DNA from: Scytonema sp035967975
Lineage (GTDB): Bacteria > Cyanobacteriota > Cyanobacteriia > Cyanobacteriales > Nostocaceae
DNA length: 64,000 bases
Reading direction: 5' to 3'
NCBI GenBank assembly: GCA_035967975.1
Contig: JAWQFQ010000005.1
Span: 49,927-113,926 of the forward strand
Position numbers and translations under genes: made by a program
Part shown: in pieces, positions 18,301 to 26,619 of the stretch
Layout: each line of letters starts with the position of its first letter
How positions within the stretch are numbered: position 1 is the first letter of the stretch
The notes under the pieces: model-generated
What the model saw: the letters and a program-made list of their open reading frames with translations, nothing else
Databases searched by the model: none
What the model was told of the DNA's origin: nothing

Positions 18301-18728
18301 AAATCTTTGGACTGAATTTGACTCATAACCGCCTTGTTACTCTCTCCGCCTGCGAAACAGGTTTGACTGACCCCAATAGCACCAGCGATGAATACATTAG
18401 TTTACCAAGTGGTTTTCTGTATGCGGGTAGTTCTAGCGTTGTGAGTTCTCTTTGGACTGTCAACGATCTGTCAACTGCAATTTTAATGATTAAGTTCTAC
18501 GAAAATCTACACCAAGGTTTGTCCTTAGCTGTTGCTCTCAATCAAGCGCAACTTTGGTTGAGAGATGCTACAAAAAACCAACTGAAAAATTGGATTGAAC
18601 AACACCAGTTAACATTAACACTACGTAAAGCAATTCCAATAATTGATAAGCAACCGCTATCAGTAGATAGCGAGCGACCTTTTCACGACCCTTTCTATTG
18701 GGCTGCTTTTTGCGCGGTTGGAAATTGA
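15330..18728 (+). CDS. TPR-repeat CHAT protease
   Basis: About 1132 residues. A helical N-terminus (1-160) is followed by eight or nine repeats of about 50 residues with the pattern NLGxAYxxRIxG-x4-ENLExAIxxFxxAL (roughly 190-600), a TPR-like superhelix, then a coiled-coil linker (660-740) and a CHAT domain (750-1132). The catalytic His is in HFACHGEF (H960) and the Cys in LSACETG (C1008). The domain ends in the usual FYWAAFCAVGN. The family covers cyanobacterial TPR-CHAT proteins and is related to separase-like proteases; the repeats probably bind a partner or substrate. The C-terminal 110 residues closely match the pseudogene at 30685-31000, suggesting a second copy once existed. Confidence 0.92.
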   Translation: MKLKRHQAYQSLIQMLLSCSSPEETSLILNNNKELCDAGLVDLIEQTAEELSQRRDQDSAKAAAFLKNLARLLAEELGLSQPSHPLTFLSLLFREIEKSNGDWQVVSLLMEANQEKLNDNFAEWLDTYAYIMLSQAKPEQVQNVARHIWLFCDLIKKFPFANQSNKVKIIITGYEICAKVLTYEFYPQDWAGIQNNLGLTYLEQQVWGKIAENVEIAINCFNNSLKVYSCQTDPKMWTSIQYNLGIAYAQRIRGNQAENLEIAIGCFNAALKIHVREASPKNWANIKTNLGIAYKDRIQGEKAENLEAAISCYKDALEVFTCENSPEEWARIHTNLGVVYNYRIMGETAENLENAITCFHKALKVYTRQNFPETWADIHQNLCHAYLKRTREERKDNLEAAINYISAALEVYTSQNILKKCASAQVNLGVAYRERIQGQRADNLETAIDCFKDALKIYTKQNFPSDWANTQNNLGEAYYHRNWGSKEENLEAAIDFFNAALEIYTDKGFPSDWANTKNNLGNAYHARIRGEKLENLEQAIRAYKLALSIRTREAFPQNHAQTLFNLGLAYQDARQFHNTYNAFAAAIDTVESERGEILLGSGIEEDKRKLAEQWNYLYQSMVKVCLELAQAEPQYYAQAIEYVERSKARNLVELVAAKNLYPKSDLFPNLSDYDNMCRKLDYLRQEIPTIQRQIESAKSLKSQETSRNTLEYWQQQLKNLQQQREHLLKKINQVDPDFKLTQQVQPITFKEIQALIDEDTAIIEWFVVSKNQILSFIITHYSPHPTVLQSTPEDWKALTELDFVQYLNKYQTYSWYGNRQQQLSKLAEILHIGEVLAQLPQGCNQLILIPCLWLHLLPLHALPLPKEPDKCLLDKFERGVRYAPSCQLLQLNQKRQKSDLRSLFALQDPSSNLKYANLEVETVKSMFGSAQVLVQQQATETAVKTNQNLQSSHCLHFACHGEFNLKSPLESALLLAKEEGSSEDGRLTLAEIFGLNLTHNRLVTLSACETGLTDPNSTSDEYISLPSGFLYAGSSSVVSSLWTVNDLSTAILMIKFYENLHQGLSLAVALNQAQLWLRDATKNQLKNWIEQHQLTLTLRKAIPIIDKQPLSVDSERPFHDPFYWAAFCAVGN

Positions 18729-18739
18729 AATGCTTTTAA

Positions 18740-18864
18740 GGGACTTCCAAATAGAAAAACTTCCCAAAATTTCTTGTGATACGGTCGTTCCCGCCCGCCA
18801 CTTATACAGGACGGGCAAGGATGCCTGTCCCACATTCCAGGGTAATTTATTTCTTGGAAATCCC
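18740..18864. repeat. MITE-like element with GGGACTTCCAA ends
   Basis: A 125-bp element with inverted ends gggacttccaa / ttggaaatccc (one mismatch). An inner hairpin (acgggcaaggatgcctgt) belongs to a repeat family also present at 41247, 47093 and 58690. A related but more decayed copy is at about 47060-47156. It fills the space between the convergent TPR-CHAT and GTPase-cluster genes. Confidence 0.55.
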
Positions 18865-18932
18865 TAAGTTCTTTCTCTGTTTTCTTTGACTGAACTTTTA
18901 ACACGCGATCGCCAACTTTAAATATCACCCAT

Positions 18933-20405
18933 TTAAAAAGGATTGAAAGGATCGTCTTTTTTCGGCGCTGTTGTAGTATCAGTAACTTCAGATTTAGGTC
19001 TAAAGTCTATATGGCGCTGTTGAGTAATATCTCTAACTTCATTTAGTAAATTTATTGCTTCATCAACAAATTCTTCGGCTTTCTTATAATCTCTATAAAA
19101 ACATTGTGACTTAGATACTTTCACTCTCTCACGAACTTTCTTACATTTCTGCCATGCTATATCTGCCTGTGCTCTTCCCAAGCTGTCTTGCTGTTTTTCA
19201 AGACTAACAAATACATCTTCTAGAGCAATTTCTACTTGTCTTAATTTTTCTTCGATTCTATCTTTTGATGCTGCCGAAAATGCATCTCCTAAATTTGATG
19301 CCATTTCTCCTACAAAATTAAGAAATGATTGAGCAGATGCAGAGGAAGTACCTTGTTCCAATGATTCTTCATTTCTTGTTGACTGCCTTTTTGGAAAGCT
19401 TTGATGACGATCCTCTCTCTTTTGAATTTGATGAGATGATGCCTGAAAGCCTTTAACTTGTTCTGGCTCTGGATTTTCTTTTCGATTTCTCTGCTCTCTA
19501 AGCCCTTCATCTGGAGATACTCTAACACTTCGAGATTGATTTGCCCGTTCTCTTTCCTCATTTTTTTGGCATTCTGCTTGTCTATCAACTGGAGAAACAT
19601 TTTGCTCAGCATCAATGACCTTGTTTACCCGTTTATTAAGTTGTTTAAAAGCCTTAATATCAAGAGATGTACCATTCAAAAAAGGTCCTTCTAAAAAGTT
19701 TTTTTCACTGGGTAATCCAATACAAAGTGACAGGTAGCCACTATATTGCGAAGCAGCTTGCCAAAGATTTTGATTGTTTTCAATACCCCAAATATAAACT
19801 ACATCCTCGTTCTTCTCTTTATCCAGATAGTTTAAATTTTCAGGATATATGGAATAAGTAATATCAGTTTCCGCATGAGAAAACTCGGCATCTGCTTCTT
19901 CTTTTAAAGTTGTAACATCCAGTTCTTCTACATAAGGCACTCTATAACTCTTTTCAACTTCTTGCCGACTGAGATCATAAGATTTTTCTAACCATCTTTG
20001 ACGCACGTAATCGTAAAGTTTGGCGAAACACCTTAAATCCATGGGTGGGATGGTAGGACAATCCAACACACCTGCTTCAGGAGACTTCTGAGCTATATAC
20101 CCCACAAAAACATAAAGTGGTCTTCCTTGACTGTCTCGGGTAAAATCTTCAGCCCCTTCAAAGTTTGTAGAAGCAATCAATTCCCTAACCATGCAGGTGA
20201 CACCGACTAAGCAATACCGCCTGCTTTTTAATAACAACCAGCGCGGATTGTTAGGCAGCTTTTCCGGAGTACGAGTTGTAACACGGATATAATTTGCTAC
20301 CCATTCTAGTTCTTTTTCCTCAAAATCTTCTGGTGTCACAATAAAGCGGAAATCGACTTCATATGTTCGACCATATACAATTGGAGCCCATTTTGAATCA
20401 GACAT
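18933..20405 (-). CDS. GTPase-partner protein A, coiled-coil C-terminus
   Basis: 490 residues. The first 250 form a conserved domain (start IVYGRTYEVDFRFI, then RVTTR, VGVTCMVREL and DSQGRPLYVFVGY) shared with the 417-residue protein at 22485-23738. A low-complexity Glu/Arg/Gln/Ser-rich linker (270-370) leads to a long helical coiled coil (385-470). There is no membrane segment. The ATG at 20405 lies within the stop of GTPase A, with GAGGAAA upstream; a TTG one codon earlier is less likely. The shared N-terminus next to GTPases suggests it is a GTPase-binding or effector module with a swappable tail. I do not know the family name. Confidence 0.8.
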   Translation of the reverse strand: MSDSKWAPIVYGRTYEVDFRFIVTPEDFEEKELEWVANYIRVTTRTPEKLPNNPRWLLLKSRRYCLVGVTCMVRELIASTNFEGAEDFTRDSQGRPLYVFVGYIAQKSPEAGVLDCPTIPPMDLRCFAKLYDYVRQRWLEKSYDLSRQEVEKSYRVPYVEELDVTTLKEEADAEFSHAETDITYSIYPENLNYLDKEKNEDVVYIWGIENNQNLWQAASQYSGYLSLCIGLPSEKNFLEGPFLNGTSLDIKAFKQLNKRVNKVIDAEQNVSPVDRQAECQKNEERERANQSRSVRVSPDEGLREQRNRKENPEPEQVKGFQASSHQIQKREDRHQSFPKRQSTRNEESLEQGTSSASAQSFLNFVGEMASNLGDAFSAASKDRIEEKLRQVEIALEDVFVSLEKQQDSLGRAQADIAWQKCKKVRERVKVSKSQCFYRDYKKAEEFVDEAINLLNEVRDITQQRHIDFRPKSEVTDTTTAPKKDDPFNPF

Positions 20406-21381
20406 CAATTTTTATTTCCTCACCACTAAGGTAGAGTTCAGCATTAGTTAGTTCTTGAGCAAGTAATGCCATTCTTTGTTGGATTTCATTTATCTTGCTT
20501 TGAGAAGCTTGAATATTAACTTCTGTTGCTTGAATGTCTCCACTTTTCCACCACCTTTGAAGCCAGTTTCCACCTTTTAGGTTGGCTAGCCTCTCACGAG
20601 TTCCACTCAGTTGATTCTGTTCTGATAAGAAATACTCCCTAAACCTAGAGTATAGCGCAAAAACCAATGGCAAGTGCATATTCTTTGGGTCGATATGCCC
20701 ACTTGCACTGTCTTCTCCAAGTTCTTTCCCCAAACTGACTGGGCATATCATAACTAACCAACCAGAACCTGGAGTAAATAATGGTCCAAATATTTTCTTA
20801 ATATCTGCCATTAATTCCTGCTTGGGTCTACCAAAACAAAGGTCATACTTTGTGATAGTAATAACAATTGGAAAAGGCTTTTGATCTGAAGGTTTGATAA
20901 TATCTCCCAACTCAACTAAAAAGGTAGTCATATTATTGACTTTAGCTTTTCTAGCTTTATTACCTAGTTGAGCATCGCTCAGGTGCTCTTTTAAATGCTC
21001 TCCTGATATACATAAGAAAACACAATCAGATGCCTTTAGACGTTCTCTCAGTTGTCTGGCATCAGAGGCAGTCGATGAATCTGTCATCGCACCGCCTCGG
21101 TAATCCATCCAATCAAATGCAATCAGTGGCTTCAGCCCATAACTGAAATTGAAGGCATAAGTTTGGGGATCGTCAGGTGTTGGTGGTGGCCAACGGTCTT
21201 CACCTGTAGTGTCAATCAACCTTTCCCACAAATCTGTAAGCTTTAGGTCTACATCTGGGTCTTTTGCACTCAGTGTAAAGCCCTGCAAACCCATTTGCAT
21301 AACTGCATATAACCCCAACATATAACAGGTTTTACCTGCTCCTGTTGTTCCTAACATCGTAATTTTGACATCATTACTCAT
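20398..21381 (-). CDS. Small GTPase A of the cluster (DO-GTPase-like)
   Basis: A 327-residue P-loop GTPase: G1 GTTGAGKT at 11-18, the distinctive switch motif DYRGG at 93-97 in place of DxxG, and G4 TKYD at 177-180. The C-terminal 70 residues are a coiled coil. Unlike the other two GTPases of the cluster it lacks the CDCxALAR segment, so it is a more distant paralogue. GAGGTACTT before the ATG is a good Shine-Dalgarno. It is followed with an overlap by partner protein A and preceded by GTPase B. The fold resembles the double-GTPase families reported from comparative studies of prokaryotic conflict systems; that link is my inference. Confidence 0.87.
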   Translation of the reverse strand: MSNDVKITMLGTTGAGKTCYMLGLYAVMQMGLQGFTLSAKDPDVDLKLTDLWERLIDTTGEDRWPPPTPDDPQTYAFNFSYGLKPLIAFDWMDYRGGAMTDSSTASDARQLRERLKASDCVFLCISGEHLKEHLSDAQLGNKARKAKVNNMTTFLVELGDIIKPSDQKPFPIVITITKYDLCFGRPKQELMADIKKIFGPLFTPGSGWLVMICPVSLGKELGEDSASGHIDPKNMHLPLVFALYSRFREYFLSEQNQLSGTRERLANLKGGNWLQRWWKSGDIQATEVNIQASQSKINEIQQRMALLAQELTNAELYLSGEEIKIDV

Positions 21382-21397
21382 AAGTACCTCAATACAC

Positions 21398-22396
21398 TTA
21401 ATTATTAAAGACAGAGAAGGGATCTAGATTACCAATCGAGTCAGTTCTAATTCCTAATTTAATCTGTGAAAGTTCTTCAACATACTGACTTAAGTTTCGC
21501 TCCGGTTTAATCAAAGGAAGTTTTTGTACGTATTTTGTCAAAGATTCTGCTGGTTTTTTAATAGTCTCAAAATCACGTAATGCCTCCATCGCTTTTTCTT
21601 TCTTAGTGGCTGCCATTTCTTTATTAGTTGGCAACCCAGAAGTTTTACTTGAAATCCAATCAACTATTCCTTCTAAACCCTTGCTACTTTTTTCATAAAA
21701 CTCGGCTTGTGAGGTATGGTCTTCAAAGGATTGACGTAAGGAATTTGCCTGAGAAGAAACAGTTGATTGAAGAACAAACAAAAGTGGCATGGGTACATTA
21801 CAAAGTTGAGTACCACAGGCAATAGGAATGATACCACCTGTAACTAATTCACTAGCATTAATTGCATCAATGAGTCCTTGGAAAGGATTGATGACTTTTT
21901 CTGTAAGTTTTGTTACCAAATCAACTTTTGTCAAAATGATACCTATGGAGATAGGTTCTTCTAAATCTTGTAAAGCATGACTTGCTAAAACAATCATTCT
22001 ACCAATTTGATTGCTGCGCGTGTTACCTCTTGCGAGCGCATCACAATCACAGAATAACATAATGCCATTAGCTGCTTTCAAATCCTGAATTAAAAGTTTT
22101 GCTTGTTCGCTATCCTGGGTTTCACGAATTGCTCCTCCTCGGTAGTCTGCCCAAGAAAATTGCAAAACATTTGTCCCTTTATATCTTAAATGAAACGCAT
22201 ACTCATTTCTTTGATCGGTTGACAAGGGATATTTCCCAACTCGGATAGACTCAGCCAACTCTAACCATCGAGTGTGGTCTTCTTGATTAACAGCTTTTAA
22301 TCTAAATCCTTCCACATTTTGTTGCATGACTCCATACAATGACGCCATGTAAGTTGTTTTACCAACTCCAGTATGTCCAAGCATGACAATTTTCAT
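21398..22396 (-). CDS. Small GTPase B of the cluster (DO-GTPase-like)
   Basis: 332 residues: G1 GHTGVGKT at 7-14, DYRGG at 84-88, a conserved FCDCDALARGNTRSNQIGRM segment near 115-134, and G4 TKVD at 156-159. A helical tail of about 120 residues follows the G domain. It is a close paralogue of GTPase C (23816-24712), sharing motif order and the RETQDSEQA segment after switch II. It stands 16 bp upstream of GTPase A, so they form an operon. No membrane anchor is seen. Confidence 0.88.
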   Translation of the reverse strand: MKIVMLGHTGVGKTTYMASLYGVMQQNVEGFRLKAVNQEDHTRWLELAESIRVGKYPLSTDQRNEYAFHLRYKGTNVLQFSWADYRGGAIRETQDSEQAKLLIQDLKAANGIMLFCDCDALARGNTRSNQIGRMIVLASHALQDLEEPISIGIILTKVDLVTKLTEKVINPFQGLIDAINASELVTGGIIPIACGTQLCNVPMPLLFVLQSTVSSQANSLRQSFEDHTSQAEFYEKSSKGLEGIVDWISSKTSGLPTNKEMAATKKEKAMEALRDFETIKKPAESLTKYVQKLPLIKPERNLSQYVEELSQIKLGIRTDSIGNLDPFSVFNN

Positions 22397-22484
22397 ATTT
22401 CTTGATGCATTTACTCAGGAGCGTCTATCTATTCATGTAAAAACTTTGCAAACAACTCAAAAGCTGTTTGCAAAATCCTATATG

Positions 22485-23738
22485 TTAAAGATTCCAAGTA
22501 GAATCATTATCACTAGAACTCTCAGAATTTGTTTGTTCATCCCTCCTTCTAAATCCGTATGAACTGTCCTGTGGCTGGGACATTCCATGATTCCTGACAC
22601 CCGATCTATAATTTCTATCAGGTTGCTCTTGCTCCCGACTATTAAAAACTGCTTCTGAGCAATTGTGAATCACTTCACCCGTTCGTTGAGAAATCTCCCC
22701 ACGAGTTGCTTCATCTAACAGACTTGCTATAAACCATCCAACAACAACGCCACCTGCAAAACCCACCGCTCCGGGGATAGGACCAGCTATTCCACCCACT
22801 CTACCCACTATTCCACCCAGTTTAGCCAACGCTACTCCACCACCAAGGGCACCCAAAACTTGAACTGTTCTACGTCCAGATTGACTGTGTTCTCTGGAAA
22901 CATTGCGTTCTCGTGGTTGTTGTTCAACTTGTTGTGGTACGCGTGGTACGCGTTCATTCAATACAGGTTCGCCTTGGCTTGTTGGAAGTTCTGGCTGAGG
23001 AGATATGAGTGGTTTTTCAACTAACTCCTTTTGTCTGACATCAGCAACAGTAGCATTGAGCACTGGAGATTCCAGGACATCCTTTCGTGTCGCTACTCCA
23101 AGACAAAGGGATAGTGAAGCATGGGGATCGGCAGCAATTTGTTGAGTTACTGCTGTCCATAGTCCCTCTCTGGTATTTACATCGGGCCAAAGACCAGCAA
23201 TGTGAGACATTTGATTAAGCGAGTAATAATCTCTGTCTAAATCTGGAATGGCTGTAGGTGATGAATCAGTTAACTCTTCGTAAGAAGAGGGAGTAGCCAT
23301 CTTCCCTTCAGTATCGTAAGGTTTAACCAACCATTTTCTTTCTACAAATGTCCACCACAACTGCTTAAACAACTCAAGGTTTTTGCCTGAATAAGGTGGA
23401 ATAGGCGGAAAATTTCCTGCCTCATCAGCTTTAGCTACATATCCCACAAAAACGTACAGAGGTCTACCTTGGCTGTCTTTAGTAAATTGCTCGGTAGTTT
23501 CATTTAAAGGACTAAGTAATTCCCTTAGCATACAAGTTACACCTACAACACAGTGTTCCTCGTTTTTAAAGAGAGACCAACGTGGATTTTCTGGAAGCTG
23601 TTCTGCTGCACGGGTCGTGACTCGAATATAACTTCCAGCCCAATCCCTATCTTCGTTTGTAAAGTCTTGAGGAACGGTAATGAAGCGAAAATCAACTTCA
23701 TAAGTTCGACCGTATACGATTCCTGCCCAACTAGACAT
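22485..23738 (-). CDS. GTPase-partner protein B, glycine-rich hydrophobic C-terminus
   Basis: 417 residues. The N-terminal 250 match partner A (GIVYGRTYEVDFRFI, RVTTR, VGVTCMLREL, DSQGRPLYVFVGY). After a Pro/Gln/Arg linker comes a glycine-zipper-like hydrophobic stretch at about 292-345 (VLGALGGGVALAKLGG, GGVVVGWFIASLLD) that could insert into or line a membrane, then a polar tail. AGAGGT before the ATG is a fair Shine-Dalgarno. It lies between GTPase C and GTPase B. Compared with partner A, the sensor-like head is kept and the tail is replaced, which suggests a membrane-acting effector end. This is inference; no function is recognised. Confidence 0.8.
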   Translation of the reverse strand: MSSWAGIVYGRTYEVDFRFITVPQDFTNEDRDWAGSYIRVTTRAAEQLPENPRWSLFKNEEHCVVGVTCMLRELLSPLNETTEQFTKDSQGRPLYVFVGYVAKADEAGNFPPIPPYSGKNLELFKQLWWTFVERKWLVKPYDTEGKMATPSSYEELTDSSPTAIPDLDRDYYSLNQMSHIAGLWPDVNTREGLWTAVTQQIAADPHASLSLCLGVATRKDVLESPVLNATVADVRQKELVEKPLISPQPELPTSQGEPVLNERVPRVPQQVEQQPRERNVSREHSQSGRRTVQVLGALGGGVALAKLGGIVGRVGGIAGPIPGAVGFAGGVVVGWFIASLLDEATRGEISQRTGEVIHNCSEAVFNSREQEQPDRNYRSGVRNHGMSQPQDSSYGFRRRDEQTNSESSSDNDSTWNL

Positions 23739-23815
23739 AGGTGCTACCTCTTTACTTTTAAGCTGGCAACGTTCTGAGTAACATAGAGATCAGCCTAACT
23801 CTGAAAAACCTGAAA

Positions 23816-24712
23816 TCATGTATCTAGACACAAATATTTGTTTAAAGCTTTGACCGGCTCTATAATTGGTTCCAACTCCTTATATTTACTTTGCACTTGT
23901 GCATAACGACTTTGAGCCATCTCTCTGTAAGTTGTATTTCCCACTAATTCATCCCATGCTTCACGCAAAAACCCTCCTATACCATGGGTTTGGCTTTCAT
24001 AATATTCAGCCATTTTTTTGTGTTCATCCATTTCCTTACTTAAACGAGCAACCTGAGTATTAACTCCAACGAGGAGAGCAAAGAGAACGGGGATTTCTAC
24101 ATTTAATAACTCTGTACCACAAGCCACAGGGATTATAGTAGCTGCAATCTTATCGTTTGCATCAATGGCTTGAAACAATCCTTGAAAAGGTTCTAGGATA
24201 ATTTCTTCAAGTCCTTTTACTTCTTCCACTAAGTCAGTTTTGGTTAAAACCACGCCTAGTGCTAACGGACGTTCCAAATTTTGTAAGGCATTGTTCATTA
24301 AAGAAATCATTCTACCTATTTGATTAGTGCGACGATCTCTACGCGCCAAAGCCTGACAATCACAGAACATTAACACACCATCAGCTTCCCGTAGGTCTTG
24401 CAGCAACAGCCGAGCTTGTTCGCTGTCTTGAGTTTCACGAATAGCCCCTCCTCTATAGTCTGCCCAACAGAACCGAAAAATGTCTTTACCTTGATACTGT
24501 AAGTAGAAGTTATATTCACTTCTTTGGTCTGTTGGTGAGGGGTATTTACCTTGTTGAATCGCTGTTGCTATCTTAAGCAACCGAGAGTGGTCACTGCGAT
24601 CAATAGCTCTCAGGCTAAAACCTTCTATCTTGTTCTGCAAAGCACCATACATTGATGCCATGTATGTTGTTTTGCCAACACCTGTGTGTCCAACTTCAAC
24701 TATTCTTAGCAT
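23816..24712 (-). CDS. Small GTPase C of the cluster (DO-GTPase-like)
   Basis: 298 residues: G1 GHTGVGKT at 8-15, DYRGG at 85-89, an FCDCQALARRDRRTNQIGRM segment, and G4 TKTD at 157-160. A helical tail occupies residues 210-298. It is the first gene of the minus-strand cluster, 77 bp upstream of partner B, so each partner protein has at least one GTPase directly upstream. It is similar to GTPase B throughout, pointing to duplication of a GTPase-partner pair. Confidence 0.88.
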   Translation of the reverse strand: MLRIVEVGHTGVGKTTYMASMYGALQNKIEGFSLRAIDRSDHSRLLKIATAIQQGKYPSPTDQRSEYNFYLQYQGKDIFRFCWADYRGGAIRETQDSEQARLLLQDLREADGVLMFCDCQALARRDRRTNQIGRMISLMNNALQNLERPLALGVVLTKTDLVEEVKGLEEIILEPFQGLFQAIDANDKIAATIIPVACGTELLNVEIPVLFALLVGVNTQVARLSKEMDEHKKMAEYYESQTHGIGGFLREAWDELVGNTTYREMAQSRYAQVQSKYKELEPIIEPVKALNKYLCLDT

Positions 24713-25176
24713 GCATTCTACATGAGTTTAGAGTACATATATTCTGTTTTATCAATTACCTCATCCAGTAGAAGGAAACCAAAATACAGCCACTATTTCA
24801 AATAGTTTGTGCTTACTCTCTGAGAGTTTTTTCTTTTTGCTTTGTTGTACTAGGTAAAAATTAATTTATTTTGAGCCAATATAAAGCATTAAAATCTTAA
24901 GACTTTCTAAAATATTTACTAGGTGACAGCTTCTATTTAAAAAATCTATAGGATAGTAGGCTTAATGGCTAAAATTTATAACAATCCTAATACTAACTGT
25001 AGCATTACTCTTAGCTTGTGTCAATTTCAAATGAACATAAAATTCCCTGTCTCTGTTATGTGGTACTACCTCAAACGTGATGATAGTAAACTCAAATTTT
25101 TATGACTGTTTGATGAGTAGTCAGACAAAATTAATTACATAAACATTTTACCTGAAACCCTTGTCATGACTAGAAT
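24713..25176. other. AT-rich intergenic region, promoter of GTPase cluster
   Basis: 464 bp upstream of GTPase C and downstream of the chimeric protease gene. No gene or repeat is seen. It probably contains the promoter of the GTPase cluster, but I cannot point to it. Confidence 0.45.
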
Positions 25177-26619
25177 TTAATGTGTAATTATTGCTGTCCG
25201 ACTACTTACATTGTTCTGTAATGGTTTGGGATCGCCTTGGCATATAAAAGCACCCCAGTAAAGTGGATTGGGATACTTTGCCTTCATTTCTAACTGAGCC
25301 TCACGCAAAGCATCTGTACGCGATCGCCCCTCTAAAACTCGACGGTAAAACTTCTCCATCAACTCCTGAGTTTGTTTATCTGGCACCTTCCACAGGCTCA
25401 TGACTAGCGTCTTCGCCCCAGCTAGTACGAAAGATCGTCGCAGTCCGAAGACACCTTCTGCCGTATGCACCTCACCCAAACCCGTTTCGCAAGCCGAAAG
25501 CACTACCAATTCAGTATCCAACAGGTCTAAGCCAGAAACATCTTCTGCCGTTAAAATGCCATCTTCTGCTTGCGGTGGAAGCTCCGAGCCTTTGAGCCAA
25601 GTATTCGCTCCCGCCAGCGCTAAGCCGGAACGTAACAGGGGATTCTCCAGTTTAGCCCCCAACAATCGATCTATCCTGCTCTCGCTTATCCCGCCTATTG
25701 TCTCCAAACCAAACTGCTCTTTGTTGAGATCGCGTTTTTGGTCGGGTAGGAAGAAGCCGTGGGTAGCAATATGCAAAATGCGCGGTGAACGGCTTGCCTT
25801 GAGGCGAGTTTCCAAAACGGCTTGTTGCACCCAAGGCTGTACTGTCAGCATTTTAGCAATTTGCTCTCCCTCTTGGCGCGTACCAGGCAGGTGTCCGAAA
25901 TGCCACCTTCCTCGGTCTAAGTCACGCGACTGTCGTCCTAAAAGCTTTGTATTTTCTGGCACAATCATACTTTCGCTATCTCCGAAATTGAAATCTGGGT
26001 CAGCAGCCACGATTGGCTCTGTAGGCTGACCAGTGGTTGGTGCTTCAAAACGCAGCACATCGCGACCAGTACTGAGATAACTAATGTAGTATTCGTCAAT
26101 AAGATACCGTCCGTCATCCGTGGGCAACACTTCAAAGGGCAGTCGGAATAAATCTCCAGCTGGAGCTAAGAACAAACGTTTGCGATCGCCTTTTTTAGCT
26201 GCTAGTTCCTCCAGCAATGCAGCAATAGTTTTATCAGGTATATCGTAAACATCAGGCGTCCTGCTGTCATGAGGAACCAGTGCTTCGTAATATCCATCAG
26301 GTTCCACACCATGAGGGTCACGCATTCGAGAACCGTGACCACTGTAATGGAAGAGAATTTGGTTGTTGGACTTAATAGCAGGGTTGTTGATCAGAAATTC
26401 TTTAAAGGTATAAATGATGTTCTGACGAGTTGCGTCTTTGTTAGTCAGGATGCGGATATGGTTTTCCGGAACATTGAGTTGGTTGATGAGGAATACCTGC
26501 ATGGCTTCAACATCGTTGACGCAACCACGCAAGTTACCCTCTACCAGATACTGGTCAATGCCAACGAGCAAAGCCCATATAGAAGAACCACTTGCAAAAC
26601 TCATTTGTTCGGTACTCAT
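25177..26619 (-). CDS. Caspase/CHAT chimeric protease
   Basis: 480 residues. Residues 10-145 are the first half of a caspase (WALLVGIDQYLVEGNLRGC, catalytic His in HYSGHGS at H95, ending DKTIAALLEELAAKKGD). Where the caspase Cys strand should follow, the chain passes directly into the CHAT domain (RKRLFLAPAGDLFRLPFEVL, 146-465) with its own His in HIATHGFF (H287) and Cys in VLSACETG (C377). The caspase half therefore lacks its nucleophile, and the CHAT half may lack its usual N-terminal strands. The joint is at a HIP1 octamer (26182-26189). The frame is open throughout, so the protein may work as a CHAT protease with a caspase-derived cap. Loss of a previous pair of adjacent genes by deletion is the simplest origin. 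Confidence 0.9.
   Translation of the reverse strand: MSTEQMSFASGSSIWALLVGIDQYLVEGNLRGCVNDVEAMQVFLINQLNVPENHIRILTNKDATRQNIIYTFKEFLINNPAIKSNNQILFHYSGHGSRMRDPHGVEPDGYYEALVPHDSRTPDVYDIPDKTIAALLEELAAKKGDRKRLFLAPAGDLFRLPFEVLPTDDGRYLIDEYYISYLSTGRDVLRFEAPTTGQPTEPIVAADPDFNFGDSESMIVPENTKLLGRQSRDLDRGRWHFGHLPGTRQEGEQIAKMLTVQPWVQQAVLETRLKASRSPRILHIATHGFFLPDQKRDLNKEQFGLETIGGISESRIDRLLGAKLENPLLRSGLALAGANTWLKGSELPPQAEDGILTAEDVSGLDLLDTELVVLSACETGLGEVHTAEGVFGLRRSFVLAGAKTLVMSLWKVPDKQTQELMEKFYRRVLEGRSRTDALREAQLEMKAKYPNPLYWGAFICQGDPKPLQNNVSSRTAIITH
26182..26189. other. HIP1 octamer at the caspase/CHAT junction
   Basis: GCGATCGC encodes the Gly-Asp-Arg step at the domain boundary (KKGD|RKRL). HIP1 sites are abundant in cyanobacteria and could supply microhomology for recombination. 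Confidence 0.7.

Noticed and set aside
18695..18928. 77-residue minus-strand frame
   Set aside because: It is composed mostly of the MITE-like element at 18740-18864 and the end of the TPR-CHAT gene.
25400..26029. 209-residue plus-strand frame
   Set aside because: It is antisense to the CHAT half of the chimeric protease, whose motifs are clear; Ser/Pro/Arg-rich composition is typical of an antisense shadow.
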